Part shown: positions 10,993 to 23,137 of the stretch, piece by piece
Numbering within the stretch: position 1 is the stretch's first letter
Layout of the letters: each line of letters starts with the position of its first letter
Source of the DNA: Litsea cubeba
Lineage: Eukaryota; Streptophyta; Magnoliopsida; Laurales; Lauraceae
DNA length: 64,000 nucleotides
Assembly: GCA_012931725.1 (NCBI GenBank)
Contig: CM022948.1
Coordinates: 13,185,399-13,249,398, forward strand
Direction of reading: 5' to 3'
Position numbers and translations under genes: made by a program
Notes under the pieces: generated by a model
Seen by the model: only the letters and a program-made list of their open reading frames with translations
Database searches by the model: none
What the model was told of the DNA's origin: nothing

Positions 10993-11859
10993 TGTGTGGG
11001 GAGATTTCCAGAACCACAGGATTACGCTAATCACAGCCATCAGATGAGACTAAGCACTCTCACGTGCCATCCGCGTGCCATCCACGTGGCACCAAGCTCA
11101 CCCCGGCCACCAGGGCAGGAGGTCCGGCCGAAGTCAGGCGGCTCCGGGCCACTAGCGCCGAACTGGGCCACCCCGGGCGCCATCTCGGCAGGGAGCTCCA
11201 CCCTCGGCTAGGCCACCCCGGATGCTATCTCGGCAGAAAGCTCCACCTCGGCTGAAGAAGCCGGGATGGAAGCCGAAACCAGAAAGAGTCTCCACTCACA
11301 CCCCTCATCCTCCACGTCATCAGGCACGTGGAAGGATAGAGGCACGAGCTAGTGGGACAGACACGACATCCAGCGGTTGAGACCACATCAGGGCAAGGCC
11401 CGAGGGCAGATCCCACGATCCCCTACCGCCAAAGGCGTCCAACACGATCTGGCCCAACAAGACGCGCATTAAATGCGACGTGGGCTGAATTGGACCGCGT
11501 TTATGGCAACGTGGGCTGATCATGGCTTCCCAGTCGGATCATGAGACCCACACCACGATATCTCCCAAAGATACGTCCCAAACTCTATAAATAGAGGCTC
11601 AAATCACCATTAAAGGTACGCACAATTTCATACACAGAGCCGTTACTCTGTCTCCCTTCTTCCTCTCCTTCCATTGTTCCAGTTCATTCACTGACTTTGG
11701 CATCGGAGAGCCTTGCGCCGCCCAGGCCAGGGTCCTTTGATCGTTTGCTCTTCTCTTTCAGGCTTTCGGACGGCACCCAGTCATTCCCAGTCATCATCAT
11801 CATCGGATAAGTCCTCTAAGGCACCTCCTTATTGTGGGTCATTATTTTCTGCACCTACA
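10993..11859 (+). repeat. Element B 5' LTR
   Basis: 867 bp, TG...CA. U3 carries three CACGTG G-boxes (11061, 11083, 11325), the second embedded in an ACGTGGC ABRE-like word. TATAAATA sits at 11586-11593, so transcription should start near 11615-11620. Confidence 0.96.
11586..11593 (+). promoter_or_regulatory. TATA box of element B LTR
   Basis: TATAAATA in CTCTATAAATAGAGG; identical at 24235-24242 in the 3' LTR and replaced by TATAAAAG at the equivalent place in C (51601) and A. Confidence 0.7.
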
Positions 11860-11861
11860 AT

Positions 11862-11877
11862 TGGCGCCGTCTGTGGG
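11862..11877 (+). other. Element B primer-binding site
   Basis: TGGCGCCGTCTGTGGG starts two bases after the LTR, same as in A and C. The 3'-terminal match is to a tRNA ending ACGGCGCCA; the exact tRNA is uncertain. Confidence 0.75.
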
Positions 11878-11929
11878 AAAGTAATATCCCAACCTTCCCG
11901 ACCTTCTAAACCTCAATCTCTCAGAAGCC

Positions 11930-14900
11930 ATGCCACCGAAAGCTAAGAAGGGCGGAGAGTCCTCGAGGGCAATCCTCGAGCGGCTAGCGCCGTCGACGGA
12001 CGTCCCTCCTCAGGGACGGTCCCGAACGGTCCAAGGCACATCCGCAGGCGAGGGTCGCCTGGGCTCCCAACTCTTTGTCGAGATCCCATTCCAAGAGGGA
12101 GTCGAGGTCTCGCTCTCAGCGGACGAAACCGTGCCACCCCGACGCGACGAGCACCGGCCCCGCAAAGATAAAGCTGTTGCCGTAGAGGAGATGCGCCGCG
12201 ATCAACCTCCAGCCGCTGGAGGAGACGTCGCATCCCAAGACGCTCTTCTCCTGAAGCAGGGAGCGGTTAGTCCGAGAGCTCCAGCAGCTCCAACAGCAGC
12301 TGAGGGCAGCGCAAACCGCTTCCTTGAGGCAGGTCTCTGAGCCTCAAGGGAAGAAGAGGGACGCCCCCAGCAGGGCAGCCCGGCCTCCCCGCGAGGACCT
12401 CAGAAACCATCTGGACCGGAAGCGGAGCCAGATCCATGACGAAGGCTCGAGCAACAGCCGAAGTCATCATAACCGCGATGGCCGAGCTCATAGCCATCGC
12501 AGCCCGAGCCACTCCAAGCGAAAATCGAGAGCCCGGACTCCAGAAGAGGACGACGAGCAGGAACAGTTTGACAAGCGCGTCAGGTTGGCTCTTCAGCGCA
12601 ACCTGGACGTGCGGGACCAGAAGCAGATCTGTGGCCACATTGATCTTGGGGGCTCACCCTTCACAAAAGAGATCGAGCGCAACCCTTTGCCCAGAAAGTT
12701 CTCCGTCCCGCGGTTCGTCTCCTATGACGGACTGTCCGACCCATCCGCTCACCTCCGACACTTCTCCCAGAAGATGTCCATCTGGGGGAATGAGGGTCAC
12801 CTGAACTGCAAGATCTTCTCCTCCAGTTTAGGCGACCTCCCCCTGAAGTGGTTCTGCTCTCTCCCAGAGCGGTCCATTTCGAGTTGGAAGGAGCTCCAGC
12901 TCTCCTTCCTGAAAAAGTTTCAAGCCTACAGCGCCGTCCCCAAGAAGGAAGGGGACCTCCTCGCCCTGAGAATGAGGGAGGGTGAGACCCTCGCCAAGTT
13001 CGCCCAACGATTCTGGGCGATCTACAGCCAGATCGAGGGCACCAGGGAGGAGATGGCAATCTACGCCTTCCAGCATGCCCTGATCCCCGGCAACGACTTG
13101 CGAAAAGACTTGGCCGGGAACCCTCCAGAATCCATGCCGGAGTTGATGTCCCGGGTCAAGCGCTTCATCGCCCAGGAGGAAGACGAGATCCGAGCCCGGG
13201 ATCAAGACAGGCACCCGGAGCCCGAGCAGAAGAGTAGCCAGCCTCGGCAGAGAGGCGGGAGGCCCTCCCAGAAGCAGGAGCCCAAGCAGGCCTGGGTCTC
13301 CAGTTCGGCGAAGCCTTCGTCGTCCAGATCTGGGGGCACTTGGAAGCCCAGACCTCCCTCCGGCGCCAGTCAGAGCGTCAACGTCGTCTTCAAGGAGCCG
13401 ATCTACCGCATCCTGCCCAAGATCAGGTCTAAGCCGTTCTTCAAATACCCTCCGCCCATGCTGAATGAGCCCACCTCCGGCGGCCGAAGCCAGCTCTACT
13501 GCTCCTTTCATAGGGGTAACGGGCACAAGACCGAGGACTGCAAGACTTTGCAGCGGTACCTGGAGAGGCTGGCCGAAGAAGGCCACATTCCAGAATTCGT
13601 CAAGGCAGGTGATGCCGGCGGTAGCGAGGGCCGGATTCACCAGAGCGCAGCCCAGGCTCCAGACAGCGAGGATTCAGAGAAGATCATTAACGTGATCCAT
13701 CTGGCGTCCTCAGTTTCCGCTTCCTCGTCCCGGGACAGCTCCCAGGCCCGTGCCGAAGCCAGGCGGGCTTCACACGGGAAAGAAGTATTGAAAGCCGAGC
13801 TCGCCCCGGCATCCAAGAAAGCCCGCCGCGACCGACCCGCCATCTCGTTCTCGGACAGAGACTTAGAGGGAATCCAGCTCCCTCACAACGACCCTCTACT
13901 CCTCACCATGAAGCTGAGAGACTTCACAGTGAAGAGGATCCTCGTCGACTCCGGTAGCTCCTCCGAGGTCCTCTACTACGACTGCTTCAAGAAGATGAAA
14001 CTCTCCGAAGCAGACCTCACGGAGGTCCGTGCACCCCTGCTAGGGTTGTCCGCCACGCCAGTCTACCCCAATGGCAGGATCACCTTGGAGACCCGAGTTG
14101 GCGGAGCCTCCGTGTCGGCCGACTTCCTGGTCGTGGATGCCCCTTCTCCCTACAACGTCATTCTGGGCAGAACGTGGCTCCACAAGTTAGAAGCAGTCCC
14201 TTCTTCCCTCCACCAGAAGCTGAAGTTCGTCCATGAGAACAAAGAGGGCAAGATGGAAGTAGTCACAGTGGAGGGGGATCAGCAGCAAGCCAGGCAGTGC
14301 ATGCTGGCCGCAGTCCCGGCATTGAAGGAGCCAGAGCGCGTTAACCTCGCCGAGTTCGAGAAAGGCCTCGACGAAATCGGCCGAGATCCCGAGAAGAAGA
14401 GCATCGAGGACCTGGCCGAGGTCAGGCTAAACCCGGCAGATCCAGACAGGTTCTTCCTGATCGGCACCCAGCTGCCAGAAGAGGAAAGGGCCGAACTCTC
14501 TCGGTTCCTGATGCAGAACGTCGACGTCTTCGCTTGGAGCCCAAGCGAGATGCCTGGGGTCGACCCTGAGGTCATATGCCACAAGCTAAATGTGGACCCC
14601 GACCACAAGCCGGTAGTGCAGAGGGCCCGCAGGACATGGCTGCAGCAGACAGATGCGGTCGTCGAAGAGATCGACAACCTGCTGAAGGCAGGAGCCATCC
14701 GGGAAGTCCAGTACCCGGTATGGCTGGCCAACACGGTGGTGGTCAAGAAGAAAACTGGAAAGTGGAGGGTGTGCGTGGACTTCACAGACCTGAACAAGGC
14801 CTGCCCTAAAGATAGTTTCCCCCTCCCAAAGATTGACCAACTGATCGACGCCACCGCTGGTCACGACCGAATGAGCTTCCTCGACGCCTACAGAGGCTAC

Positions 14901-15797
14901 CACCAGATCCCGCTCTACGAGCCAGACGAGGAGAAAACATCATTCATAACCCCCCGCGGCACTTACTGCTACAAGGTGATGCCCTTCGGGCTAAAGAACG
15001 CGGGGGCAACCTATCAGCGCCTCGTCACAAAAATGTTCCATGCTCAGCTCGGCCGGACGGTGGAGGTCTACATCGACGACATGGTCGTCAAATCAGTGCA
15101 CTCCGGCGATCATCTGGCGGATCTCGGCAAAGTCTTCGACATCCTTCGCGCATACAAGCTTAAGCTAAACGCTTCCAAGTGCGCCTTCGGCGTAGCCTCT
15201 GGCAAGTTCCTCGGCAGCATGGTAACGCGGAGAGGGATAGAGGCTAATCCGGACCAGATCACCGCGATCCAGGGCATCCAGAGCCCCTCTACCACTAAGG
15301 AAGTTCAGAAGCTCACAGGAATGGCTGCAGCACTCAACCGCTTCATCAGCCGGTCATCAGATAAGTGCAGGCCTTTCTTTCAGCTTTTAAAGAAAAATCT
15401 GAAATTCCAGTGGACCCCCGAGTGCGACCAGGCATTGGCCGCACTCAAAACCTATTTAATGTCACCACCCTTACTCTCCACCCCAACTTTGGGGGAGATT
15501 CTGTATTTGTACCTTGCGGTCTCGGATCACGCAGTGAGCTCCGTCCTCATCAGGGAGGACGAGGGAATCCAAAAGCCAATCTATTATACGAGCAAGACCC
15601 TGCTCGATGCCGAGACCAGGTACCTTCTATTGGAGAAGCTTGCGTTGGCTCTCGTCAGTGCCTCCCGCAAGCTCTCCCATTATTTCCAATCCCACAACAT
15701 TGTGGTAATCACGGAGCATCCACTCCGTTCAGTGTTCAAGAAAGCTGATTTTTCAGGGCGAATATCAAAGTGGGCAGTTGAACTGGGGGCAGTATGA
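11930..15797 (+). pseudogene. Element B gag-protease-RT-RNase H (gag frameshifted)
   Basis: Start ATG at 11930 (same MPPKA start as A and C). One extra G in the GGG at 12259-12261, relative to C, shifts the frame, so the first frame ends at 12340 and the rest is read from about 12324 in another frame. That second frame runs 1157 codons: retrotransposon gag domain (about residues 75-270), CX2HX3GHX4C knuckle (about 393-406), aspartic protease VDSGSS (Asp near residue 542), RT core with YIDD near residue 916, then gypsy-type RNase H (connection region LYLYLAVSDHAVSSVL). It ends at 15797, eight bases after another G-run length change at 15785-15789. Almost identical to C over its whole length. 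Confidence 0.9.
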
Positions 15798-17682
15798 CAT
15801 ACAGTACCGTCCCCGAACTGCGATCAAAGCCCAGATCCTGGCAGACTTCATTGTCGAATTCGTCTCCCCCAACCCGGCTCCGACCCAGCTCGGCACGGCA
15901 CTGGGGGGCACAGGGCACGAGCCAATAGAAAATGAGGTCGAACAGGCTCCCACCTCGGCATGGAAGATCTTTGTCGACGGGTCGTCCACCTCCAAGAGAG
16001 CTGGCGCCGGCATAGTTCTCCAATCGCCAGAGGGACTGGTCATAGAGCAGGCTTTCACCCTCGACTTCAAAGCAACAAACAATGAGGCAGAGTACGAAGC
16101 ACTGATTGCAGGGTTGAACAGCGCCCAAATCCTCGGAGCCCAGCACCTGGAGATCTTCAGCGACTCTCAACTGGTGACTAGCCAGCTCGCTGGAGACTAC
16201 CAGGCCAGGGACGACAGGATGGCGGCCTACTTAGCCCTTGCGAAGAAACTGCTCTCCCAATTCCAGAAAGCCGAGGTCAGGCAAATATCCCGAGATACCA
16301 ACACGCACGCAGATGCGCTTGCAAACCTGGCCTCCGCTGTCGAAGCAGGGAAGAAAAGGACCATCGAGGTTGGGTCAGTATCGAGGTCAAGTTTAGAACT
16401 CCATTCATCTCGGCTTGTCCTCTGTGCTGACCCCGGCCCAAGCTGGATGGATCCAATTGTCGCCTACTTGAAGGACGACCGGCTCCCCGAGGACAAAGCT
16501 GAAGCCCACAGGATCAGACTCAAGGCAGCGCGATTCTGGCTCTCTCCCGAAGGCAAACTCTACAGGAAGTCCTTCACAGGTCCGTACCTCCAATGCGTCC
16601 ATCCAAGCAAGGTGGACGACTTCCTGTATGAGATCCACGAAGGAATCTGCGGCAGTCACATAGGAGGTCGATCCCTGGCTTACAGAGCAATAAGCCAGGG
16701 CTACTGGTGGCCCTACATGCAGAAGGACGCGCAGGTCTACGCCAGGAAATGCGAAAAGTGCCAGAAGTTCTCCAACTCCCTCCATCAGCCAGCACAAGAT
16801 CTGAGTCCCCTCTCAAGCCCATGGCCCTTCGCTCAATGGGGCCTGGACATTGTGGGGCCTCTTCACCGAGCTCCAGGAAACAAGAGATGGCTGATAGTGG
16901 CTACGGACTACTTCACAAAATGGATAGAGGCTGAACCGTTGTCTTCGATCACGGACAGGGACTCCAGGAACTTCATTTGGAAAAACATCCTTACGAGGTT
17001 CGGCATCCCCCGGATCCTGATTTCGGATAACGGGACTCAGTTCGACTCCAAGTCCTTCAAAGACTTCTGCCAAGAGCACGGCATCAGAAATCATTACTCC
17101 ACTCCGGCATATCCACAGAGTAATGGCCAGGCAGAAATCTCCAACAAAGTGATCCTGGACGGCCTGAAGAAGCGACTGGACAAGGCAAAGGGCAGATGGA
17201 CAGAGGAGCTTCCGAGCGTGCTGTGGGCATACAGAACAACTCCAAGAAGGTCCACCTCGGCAACACCTTTCTCTCTGGCCTACGGGATGGAGGCAGTCAT
17301 TCCTTTGGAGATCGGCCTTCCTACCCTGAGGACAGAGCTGGTCGACCAAGGCCGAAATGAGACAAACCTGGCCATGGAGCTGGAGCTGGCAGACGAGCGA
17401 CGAGAAGCAGCAGCCCTGCGACTGACCGACTATCAGCAATGGTTAGCCAGGGCATACAATCAGAATGTCAGAGAAAGAAAGTTCTCCGCGGGAGAGCTGG
17501 TCCTCAAGAAGACCCTGCCAGCTGACAGAGAGCCAAACGAAGGGAAACTAGCCCCGAACTGGCATGGCCCGTTCAGAATAGTCTCACTGGCAGGAAAGTC
17601 AGCCTACAAGCTCGAAGACTTGGAAGGCAAGCCACTGCCGAGACCATGGAATGCATCCCACTTGAAGAAATTTTATTTCTAA
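15778..17682 (+). CDS. Element B second RNase H and integrase
   Basis: This 634-codon frame continues pol after the shift at 15785-15789 (five Gs here, four in C). The first ~190 residues form a second, archaeal-type RNase H with FVDGS, NNEAEYEAL, IFSDSQL and a THADALAN end, the hallmark of Tat elements. The integrase follows: an H-H-C-C zinc region ending CEKCQKF, a DDE core (LDIVGP, SDNGTQFD, NGQAE) and a C-terminal NWHGPF segment; no chromodomain is seen. It ends 86 bp before the repeat array. With no frame break inside it, the protein would be functional only if it were joined to the upstream frame during translation. Confidence 0.88.
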   Translation: MNWGQYDIQYRPRTAIKAQILADFIVEFVSPNPAPTQLGTALGGTGHEPIENEVEQAPTSAWKIFVDGSSTSKRAGAGIVLQSPEGLVIEQAFTLDFKATNNEAEYEALIAGLNSAQILGAQHLEIFSDSQLVTSQLAGDYQARDDRMAAYLALAKKLLSQFQKAEVRQISRDTNTHADALANLASAVEAGKKRTIEVGSVSRSSLELHSSRLVLCADPGPSWMDPIVAYLKDDRLPEDKAEAHRIRLKAARFWLSPEGKLYRKSFTGPYLQCVHPSKVDDFLYEIHEGICGSHIGGRSLAYRAISQGYWWPYMQKDAQVYARKCEKCQKFSNSLHQPAQDLSPLSSPWPFAQWGLDIVGPLHRAPGNKRWLIVATDYFTKWIEAEPLSSITDRDSRNFIWKNILTRFGIPRILISDNGTQFDSKSFKDFCQEHGIRNHYSTPAYPQSNGQAEISNKVILDGLKKRLDKAKGRWTEELPSVLWAYRTTPRRSTSATPFSLAYGMEAVIPLEIGLPTLRTELVDQGRNETNLAMELELADERREAAALRLTDYQQWLARAYNQNVRERKFSAGELVLKKTLPADREPNEGKLAPNWHGPFRIVSLAGKSAYKLEDLEGKPLPRPWNASHLKKFYF

Positions 17683-17768
17683 AGATGTATCGAATCTCAA
17701 AATCAATAAAAGCAGCTTTCACCTTGTCATCTACTTGTCGTCTCTCTCTTGACTGATTCCGACAGCAT

Positions 17769-19252
17769 GGGTCTACCGCCCTGGAAAAGGCCTCGAGTCC
17801 AGACTCGGTCGTTTCCTAAAGCTCTGAGCCTTGGGCTCTGGAGAAGGCCTCGAGTTCAGACACTCGGCCGGAATGGGTCTACCGCCCTGGAAAAGGCCTC
17901 GAGTCCAGACTCGGTCGTTTCCTAAAGCTCCGAGCCTTGGGCTCTGGAGAAGGCCTCGAGTTCAGACACTCGGCCGGATTGGGTCTACCGCCCTGGAAAA
18001 GGCCTCGAGTCCAGACTCGGTCGTTTCCTAAAGCTCCGAGCCTTGGGCTCTGGAGAAGGCCTCGAGTTCAGACACTCGGCCGGATTGGGTCTACCGCCCT
18101 GGAAAAGGCCTCGAGTCCAGACTCGGTCGTTTCCTAAAGCTCCGAGCCTTGGGCTCTGGAGAAGGCCTCGAGTTCAGACACTCGGCCGGAATGGGTCTAC
18201 CGCCCTGGAAAAGGCCTCGAGTCCAGACTCGGTCGTTTCCTAAAGCTTCGAGCCTTGGGCTCTGGAGAAGGCCTCGAGTTCAGACACTCGGCCGGATTGG
18301 GTCTACCGCCCTGGAAAAGGCCTTGAGTCCAGACTCGGTCGTTTCCTAAAGCTCCGAGCCTTGGGCTCTGGAGAAGGCCTCGAGTTCAGACACTCGGCCG
18401 GCATGGGTCTACCGCCCTGGAAAAGGCCTTGAGTCCAGACTCGGTCGTTTCCTAAAGCTCCGAGCCTTGGGCTCTGGAGAAGGCCTCGAGTTCAGACACT
18501 CGGCCGGATTGGGTCTACCGCCCTGGAAAAGGCCTCGAGTCCAGACTCGGTCGTTTCCTAAAGCTCCGAGCCTTGGGCTCTGGAGAAGGCCTCGAGTTCA
18601 GACACTCGGCCGGATTGGGTCTACCGCCCTGGAAAAGGCCTCGAGTCCAGACTCGGTCGTTTCCTAAAGCTCCGAGCCTTGGGCTCTGGAGAAGGCCTCG
18701 AGTTCAGACACTCGGCCGGATTGGGTCTACCGCCCTGGAAAAGGCCTCGAGTCCAGACTCGGTCGTTTCCTAAAGCTCCGAGCCTTGGGCTCTGGAGAAG
18801 GCCTCGAGTTCAGACACTCGGCCGGATTGGGTCTACCGCCCTGGAAAAGGCCTCGAGTCCAGACTCGGTCGTTTCCTAAAGCTCCGAGCCTTGGGCTCTG
18901 GAGAAGGCCTCAAGTTCAGACACTCGGCCGGATTGGGTCTACCGCCCTGGAAAAGGCCTCGAGTCCAGACTCGGTCGTTTCCTAAAGCTCCGAGCCTTGG
19001 GCTCTGGAGAAGGCCTCGAGTTCAGACACTCGGCCGGATTGGGTCTACCGCCCTGGAAAAGGCCTCGAGTCCAGACTCGGTCGTTTCCTAAAGCTCCGAG
19101 CCTTGGGCTCTGGAGAAGGCCTCGAGTTCAGACACTCGGCCGGATTGGGTCTACCGCCCTGGAAAAGGCCTCGAGTCCAGACTCGGTCGTTTCCTAAAGC
19201 TCCTGGCCTTGGGCCATGGAGAAGGCCTCGAGTTCGGACACTCGGCCGGATT
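17769..19252 (+). repeat. Element B 106-bp tandem array, 14 copies
   Basis: Units start every 106 bp from 17769 to 19147 and are nearly identical (only scattered single changes, for example at 18321 and 18911). Each unit joins a ~58-bp module (GGGTCTACCGCCCTGG...) to a ~48-bp module ending CACTCGGCCGGA. The same modules occur in A and C with other copy numbers. Because 106 is not a multiple of three, the small 66-residue frames in it are accidental. Confidence 0.96.
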
Positions 19253-20589
19253 CCTAAGATTAGGGTTTTTACACCCCTCAAAGATCATTGCCGAACTCTT
19301 GCTTCCACAGCCGAGACCAGTGGAGTGATGACTCCACTTCGGCACAAGCAGCTCGTCTCGGCCAAAGCCAGCCATTTCGGCCAAGGGCAGCTTTCCAGAG
19401 GAAGAGAGCTGTGCCAGCACTCAAACACAAACGCAAGCATTCCAGAGCAGTGCAAAGAAAGAGAAAAAGAACTCAAGCATTGTGCACGGTTTGGGTGATC
19501 ACAGAAGAACTCCTTTTTATTCATTGTAAACTGCTTTATTACAAGAGTTACAGAACAGAAAGCAAAGTACAGAAAGGAGGATCACAGTCCTCTAAAAACA
19601 GAAAATAAAGAAAAGCTGGGAGACTGATCTTCACCGACTCTTCAGGCTGCAGGCTCGAAGACGCCGGGTCGTTGCCTGGATGTTCTCAGGGATCCTGAAT
19701 TTCACCGGGCTGTACAATATACTTTGGCTGGTCAGACCAAAGCATCGCACAGCCCCTCCAGTTTGGAGGCACAGGACCTCGCTAAGCTCTTCAGCACCCT
19801 CTGGTCAGTGAGACCAAAATTTGAAGAGCCCCGAGGTCCCGCAGGCCTCAACTCCACCCTTAGTCTTACCATTCTGACAGGGAGGGAGCTCGATGCCACC
19901 CAGGACCCTGCAGGATCGGCAGACACCCAGGTCCCGACCCATCCGATTTCGACCCGGGGGCGGCCGGCCGTGAACCCGCGTTCAGAGAGCGCGCGGTCCA
20001 CGGGGAGTTCCTTCAGAGAGCGCGCGGACTACGATAGCCTTCCCCCCTCGGGGATAGCCGTCCAACGGCGCAGGGTTCCCCCCGGATCAAATAACTCTGG
20101 ACACCTCCCGGACATGGTTCCTACAACTATGTTCTTTCCTTCTCCCATGGCGAGCCTGCTCCCCCTACTTATAGGAAGGAGAAGGGCTCAATCTCCGAAG
20201 GGAGTTAAGGGGCGAAGTCTCCCACTCGTTGCAAAGGACACACGCCCTCCAGTCCGTTGACCGGCAATTCCTATGGCGCCACGTGGAGACATCCGCCCGA
20301 TTTCCTCATCAACCCTAGCGCCATGTTTATTGCCATTGATGGTCTCCAGAATACGGAGAATTGGCACAGACAGCTATGGGGATCGTTTGACTCCTACCTC
20401 AAGAGTCACGCGTTATGTTAAAGGCATTCAAGCACCATTCGATGCACATCCAAGAATGAAAGAGAAGCAAATGCAGAGAAAAATGCACAAGTGAAGAAGC
20501 TCGACTTTCATTGAAGTGACAGAGCGTTACAAAGCTGAAAAGCAAAAATATTACATGCAAGAAGACAGAAATATAAAGGAGCCCGGCTA
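19253..20589. other. Element B spacer, converging 3' ends
   Basis: Non-coding, homologous to 710-2091 in A and 58697-59852 in C. It contains AATAAA-like words on the plus strand (near 19546 and 19605), which could serve pol transcripts, and the end of the antisense gene follows immediately. Confidence 0.5.
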
Positions 20590-23137
20590 CTATGGTTTCG
20601 GCGACTCCACTAGGTCGATCACCACATCTGATGGACCAGTGGACTCGGCCGAAACCGTGACTTTGCTTGGAGCGTCGCTGGCAGAAGGGGCTTCAACTGG
20701 TACTTCAGCCGAACCAGGAGCAGAAGAGGTCTCACCCTGAGGCACGGCCAAAGCCTCGCTGGCGACTGGGGCATCGCTCAAGACCGGGGCAGCTGGAGCG
20801 TCGTCAGCAGCAGGAGCTTCGACCGGGGCGCTTTCAGCTGCAGGAGCTTTGACCGGGGCGCTATCAGTTGCAGGTGCGGAGCTCGGCTCGGGATCCAAGT
20901 CCGAATACTTCGGCAGGTCCTGATAGACAGGGTGGTCTTCAGGGACCCCCGCACGTCTCAATGCGGCCAGGCATCCTTCCTCGAACAGAATGGATGTGAT
21001 CTCCTCCACCTGTTTCTCATACAGCTCGGTGGCGCGGTCCACCCCGTCCTGGAAGGCGGATTGGGCCTCGGACAGAAGAGAGGCCTTCTCCTTTTCCAGG
21101 TCGGCGTTCGCCTTCACCAGCTTCTCCCTCTCGGCGCGACCAGCCAAGACCTCCCCCGCAACCTCGTTACCTCAGCCGTCGACTCAGACTTCGATCTGGC
21201 CAACTCCGACTCCAACTAGGAGATCCTTTTGTTCTTCGTCCAAAGCTCGCCTTTCATATGGTTGGCCCTGGACGAGAGTTCGGCGTTCTCAGTCAGAGCC
21301 AATGCCAACCGAGCAGACTCTCCAGCACTGGCCACCTTGAGCTCTTCCATTCCCTTCCGCTGCACTTCCAGCTCCTTCTTCAGCTTCTCCCGCTCGGACT
21401 CCAGGTGGGTCACCCTCGCAGCATTCTTATCCCTCCTTCCTAACACGGTTAGGAGCCTCTGCACGTTCTGCAAGGGAAAAGAGGAGAATCAAAACAGGAA
21501 CAGCCAAGCTAGGCCACTTGAAAGAATAGACAGGAAACACTTACCAGGAGGTCAGCCTGGATCGCTGTCACTATCAGACTCTCGTCATCAAACTTCTCAT
21601 GCTCCTCCATATCCCGGGGCAGAGCACAGGCCTTGGCAAGGGCCCCGATCACCTCGGCGTTCCCCAGCAATCGGTCTCCAACGTTCAGGGGTTTGCCGGG
21701 TTGCGTTTCCATTCTCGGCTTCCACGGTGCTGGGGCAGTTCGGGGCCCGGAGGCCGATCCGGACCCTTGCCCCGCCGAGATGAGAGGCTCGCGCGCTGGC
21801 CCAAAAGTCGACTTGCTGACTGGCGCACTCTTTTCGGCCGGCGCACTCTTTTCCTTCGGCGCGCTCTTCTCACCCCCCTTTTCGGATGGAGCTTTAGCTC
21901 CAGGGGCGTGAGCGGGAGTCTTGCCCTTCGGCTGCAGATCAGCCTTCGAATTCTTCTCCCCCGCCTTGGACTTCTTCCTGGGCGGGGACCCCTCCTTCGA
22001 GTGCTCCGGCGAGCGTCGCCGAGCTCCACCGCTCGGAGCGGGGACAGGGGCAGAGAGAGCACCAGCGCCTACCGGACCCGAAGCAGCACGAGTACCGGCA
22101 GGCGATGGGGACCCAGAAGACGATGACCTCTGCCTAAACTTAGCAGCCAGGTCCTTGACAGCAGGCTCCCTCGAGCTTCCTTCCATGTCCTCTCCTCGAT
22201 CAGAGAGATAAGCGTCCACTAACTGCGTCAAGTCCGGCAGCTCCGGATCAGAAGTAGACGCCTCGGCACCAGACGCAGTTCGGTCGGCAACGGGATCGGT
22301 CAAGGGGACCCCGCTAAACACCGCAACTGATACGGTAGGACGGTCAGGGTGTGTCTCGTCCACCTCAGGCACTCCGGTCCTCTGGTAGTGGCCGCGATAC
22401 CTCGGCGTATACCCGAGCAGCTTCCAAGCTGACCTGGTTTCGTGCCCCTTGTACCTTTCAACCTTGTTGATGTCGTCGGTATTCCTCCTCCAACCTTCGC
22501 TGACAGCTCGGCGTCGCCTTGCACCCGCCTCTGCTCAACAGGCAAAAAAGAGTATCAGTTCGGCATCAATGAGGTAAGCAAAGCAAAAAGGAGAAAAGCA
22601 GTGATGATTACTTGGGACTTCCCCAGGGCGACGTGGGACCGACAGCCTCCTGCTTTCACCTGGGCCGAACTCCCAGTCCCCCGAGACACAGAAGAAATCT
22701 TCCTCAGCATTCTTACTTGAATCCTCCAAGGCTAGGACGAAGCCCCTTCGCTGCGGCTTCACACGGAGATAATATCTTCCCTCCCCAGCCTTACAGATAT
22801 CATATGTATCCTCGATGTCGTGAGGGCCTAGGTTGGTCCCCAAGATCTCGTTCAGCTTCGCTGTGCCCATGATGACCTTGTAGCCATTGGGCATCAACTG
22901 GCCCGGGGCGAGGGACCAAAGGCTAAGGCAGGCCCTAAGCAGGGGGTGCAGTGGAAACCTGACCCCACCCTCGATCACGGAGATCAGAGGGAACGGCATC
23001 CAGCCGCCATGGCAGCGATACAGGGCAGCGTCGGCAAGGTCCGCCGGTTTCAGGAGGACCCCCTCCGGAATGCTGAAGGCAGCTCTAAATCTGGCTAAGC
23101 CCTCATCGGTATCTACCCTGAATCTAGGGGTGCCCAT
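20590..23137 (-). pseudogene. Element B antisense accessory gene, three coding exons (late stop and frameshift)
   Basis: Reading right to left: exon 1 23137-22612, intron 22611-22531 (81 bp, GT-AG), exon 2 22530-21545, intron 21544-21468 (77 bp, GT-AG), exon 3 21467-20590. Phases agree at both junctions. Exon 1 carries a domain with FPLISVIEGGVRFPLHPLL that resembles the plant 'putative gypsy type transposon' (Transposase_28) family; exon 2 starts with a conserved KGHETRSAWKLLGY block, then a Ser/Pro/Lys-rich, probably nuclear, stretch; exon 3 is a coiled coil followed by an Ala/Pro tail ending VESPKP. A TAG at 21216-21218 replaces a Glu codon and a one-base loss near 21153-21157 shifts the frame, so this copy would end inside the coiled coil. 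Function is unknown; it parallels the antisense gene of Grande elements. Confidence 0.75.

Noticed and set aside
11610..11765. Possible intron in the sense leader (AAG|GTACGC to CTTTCAG|GC) in all Tat LTRs
   Set aside because: The donor would lie only ~30 bases after the TATA box, at about the transcription start, so it is unlikely to be used.
17831..19197. Series of identical 66-residue open frames every 106 bp
   Set aside because: They are by-products of the tandem array; the period is not a multiple of three and there is no conserved start context or homologue in A or C.
17769..19252. CRISPR-like regular repeats
   Set aside because: Whole units are repeated with no unique spacers, in a plant retrotransposon 3' region.
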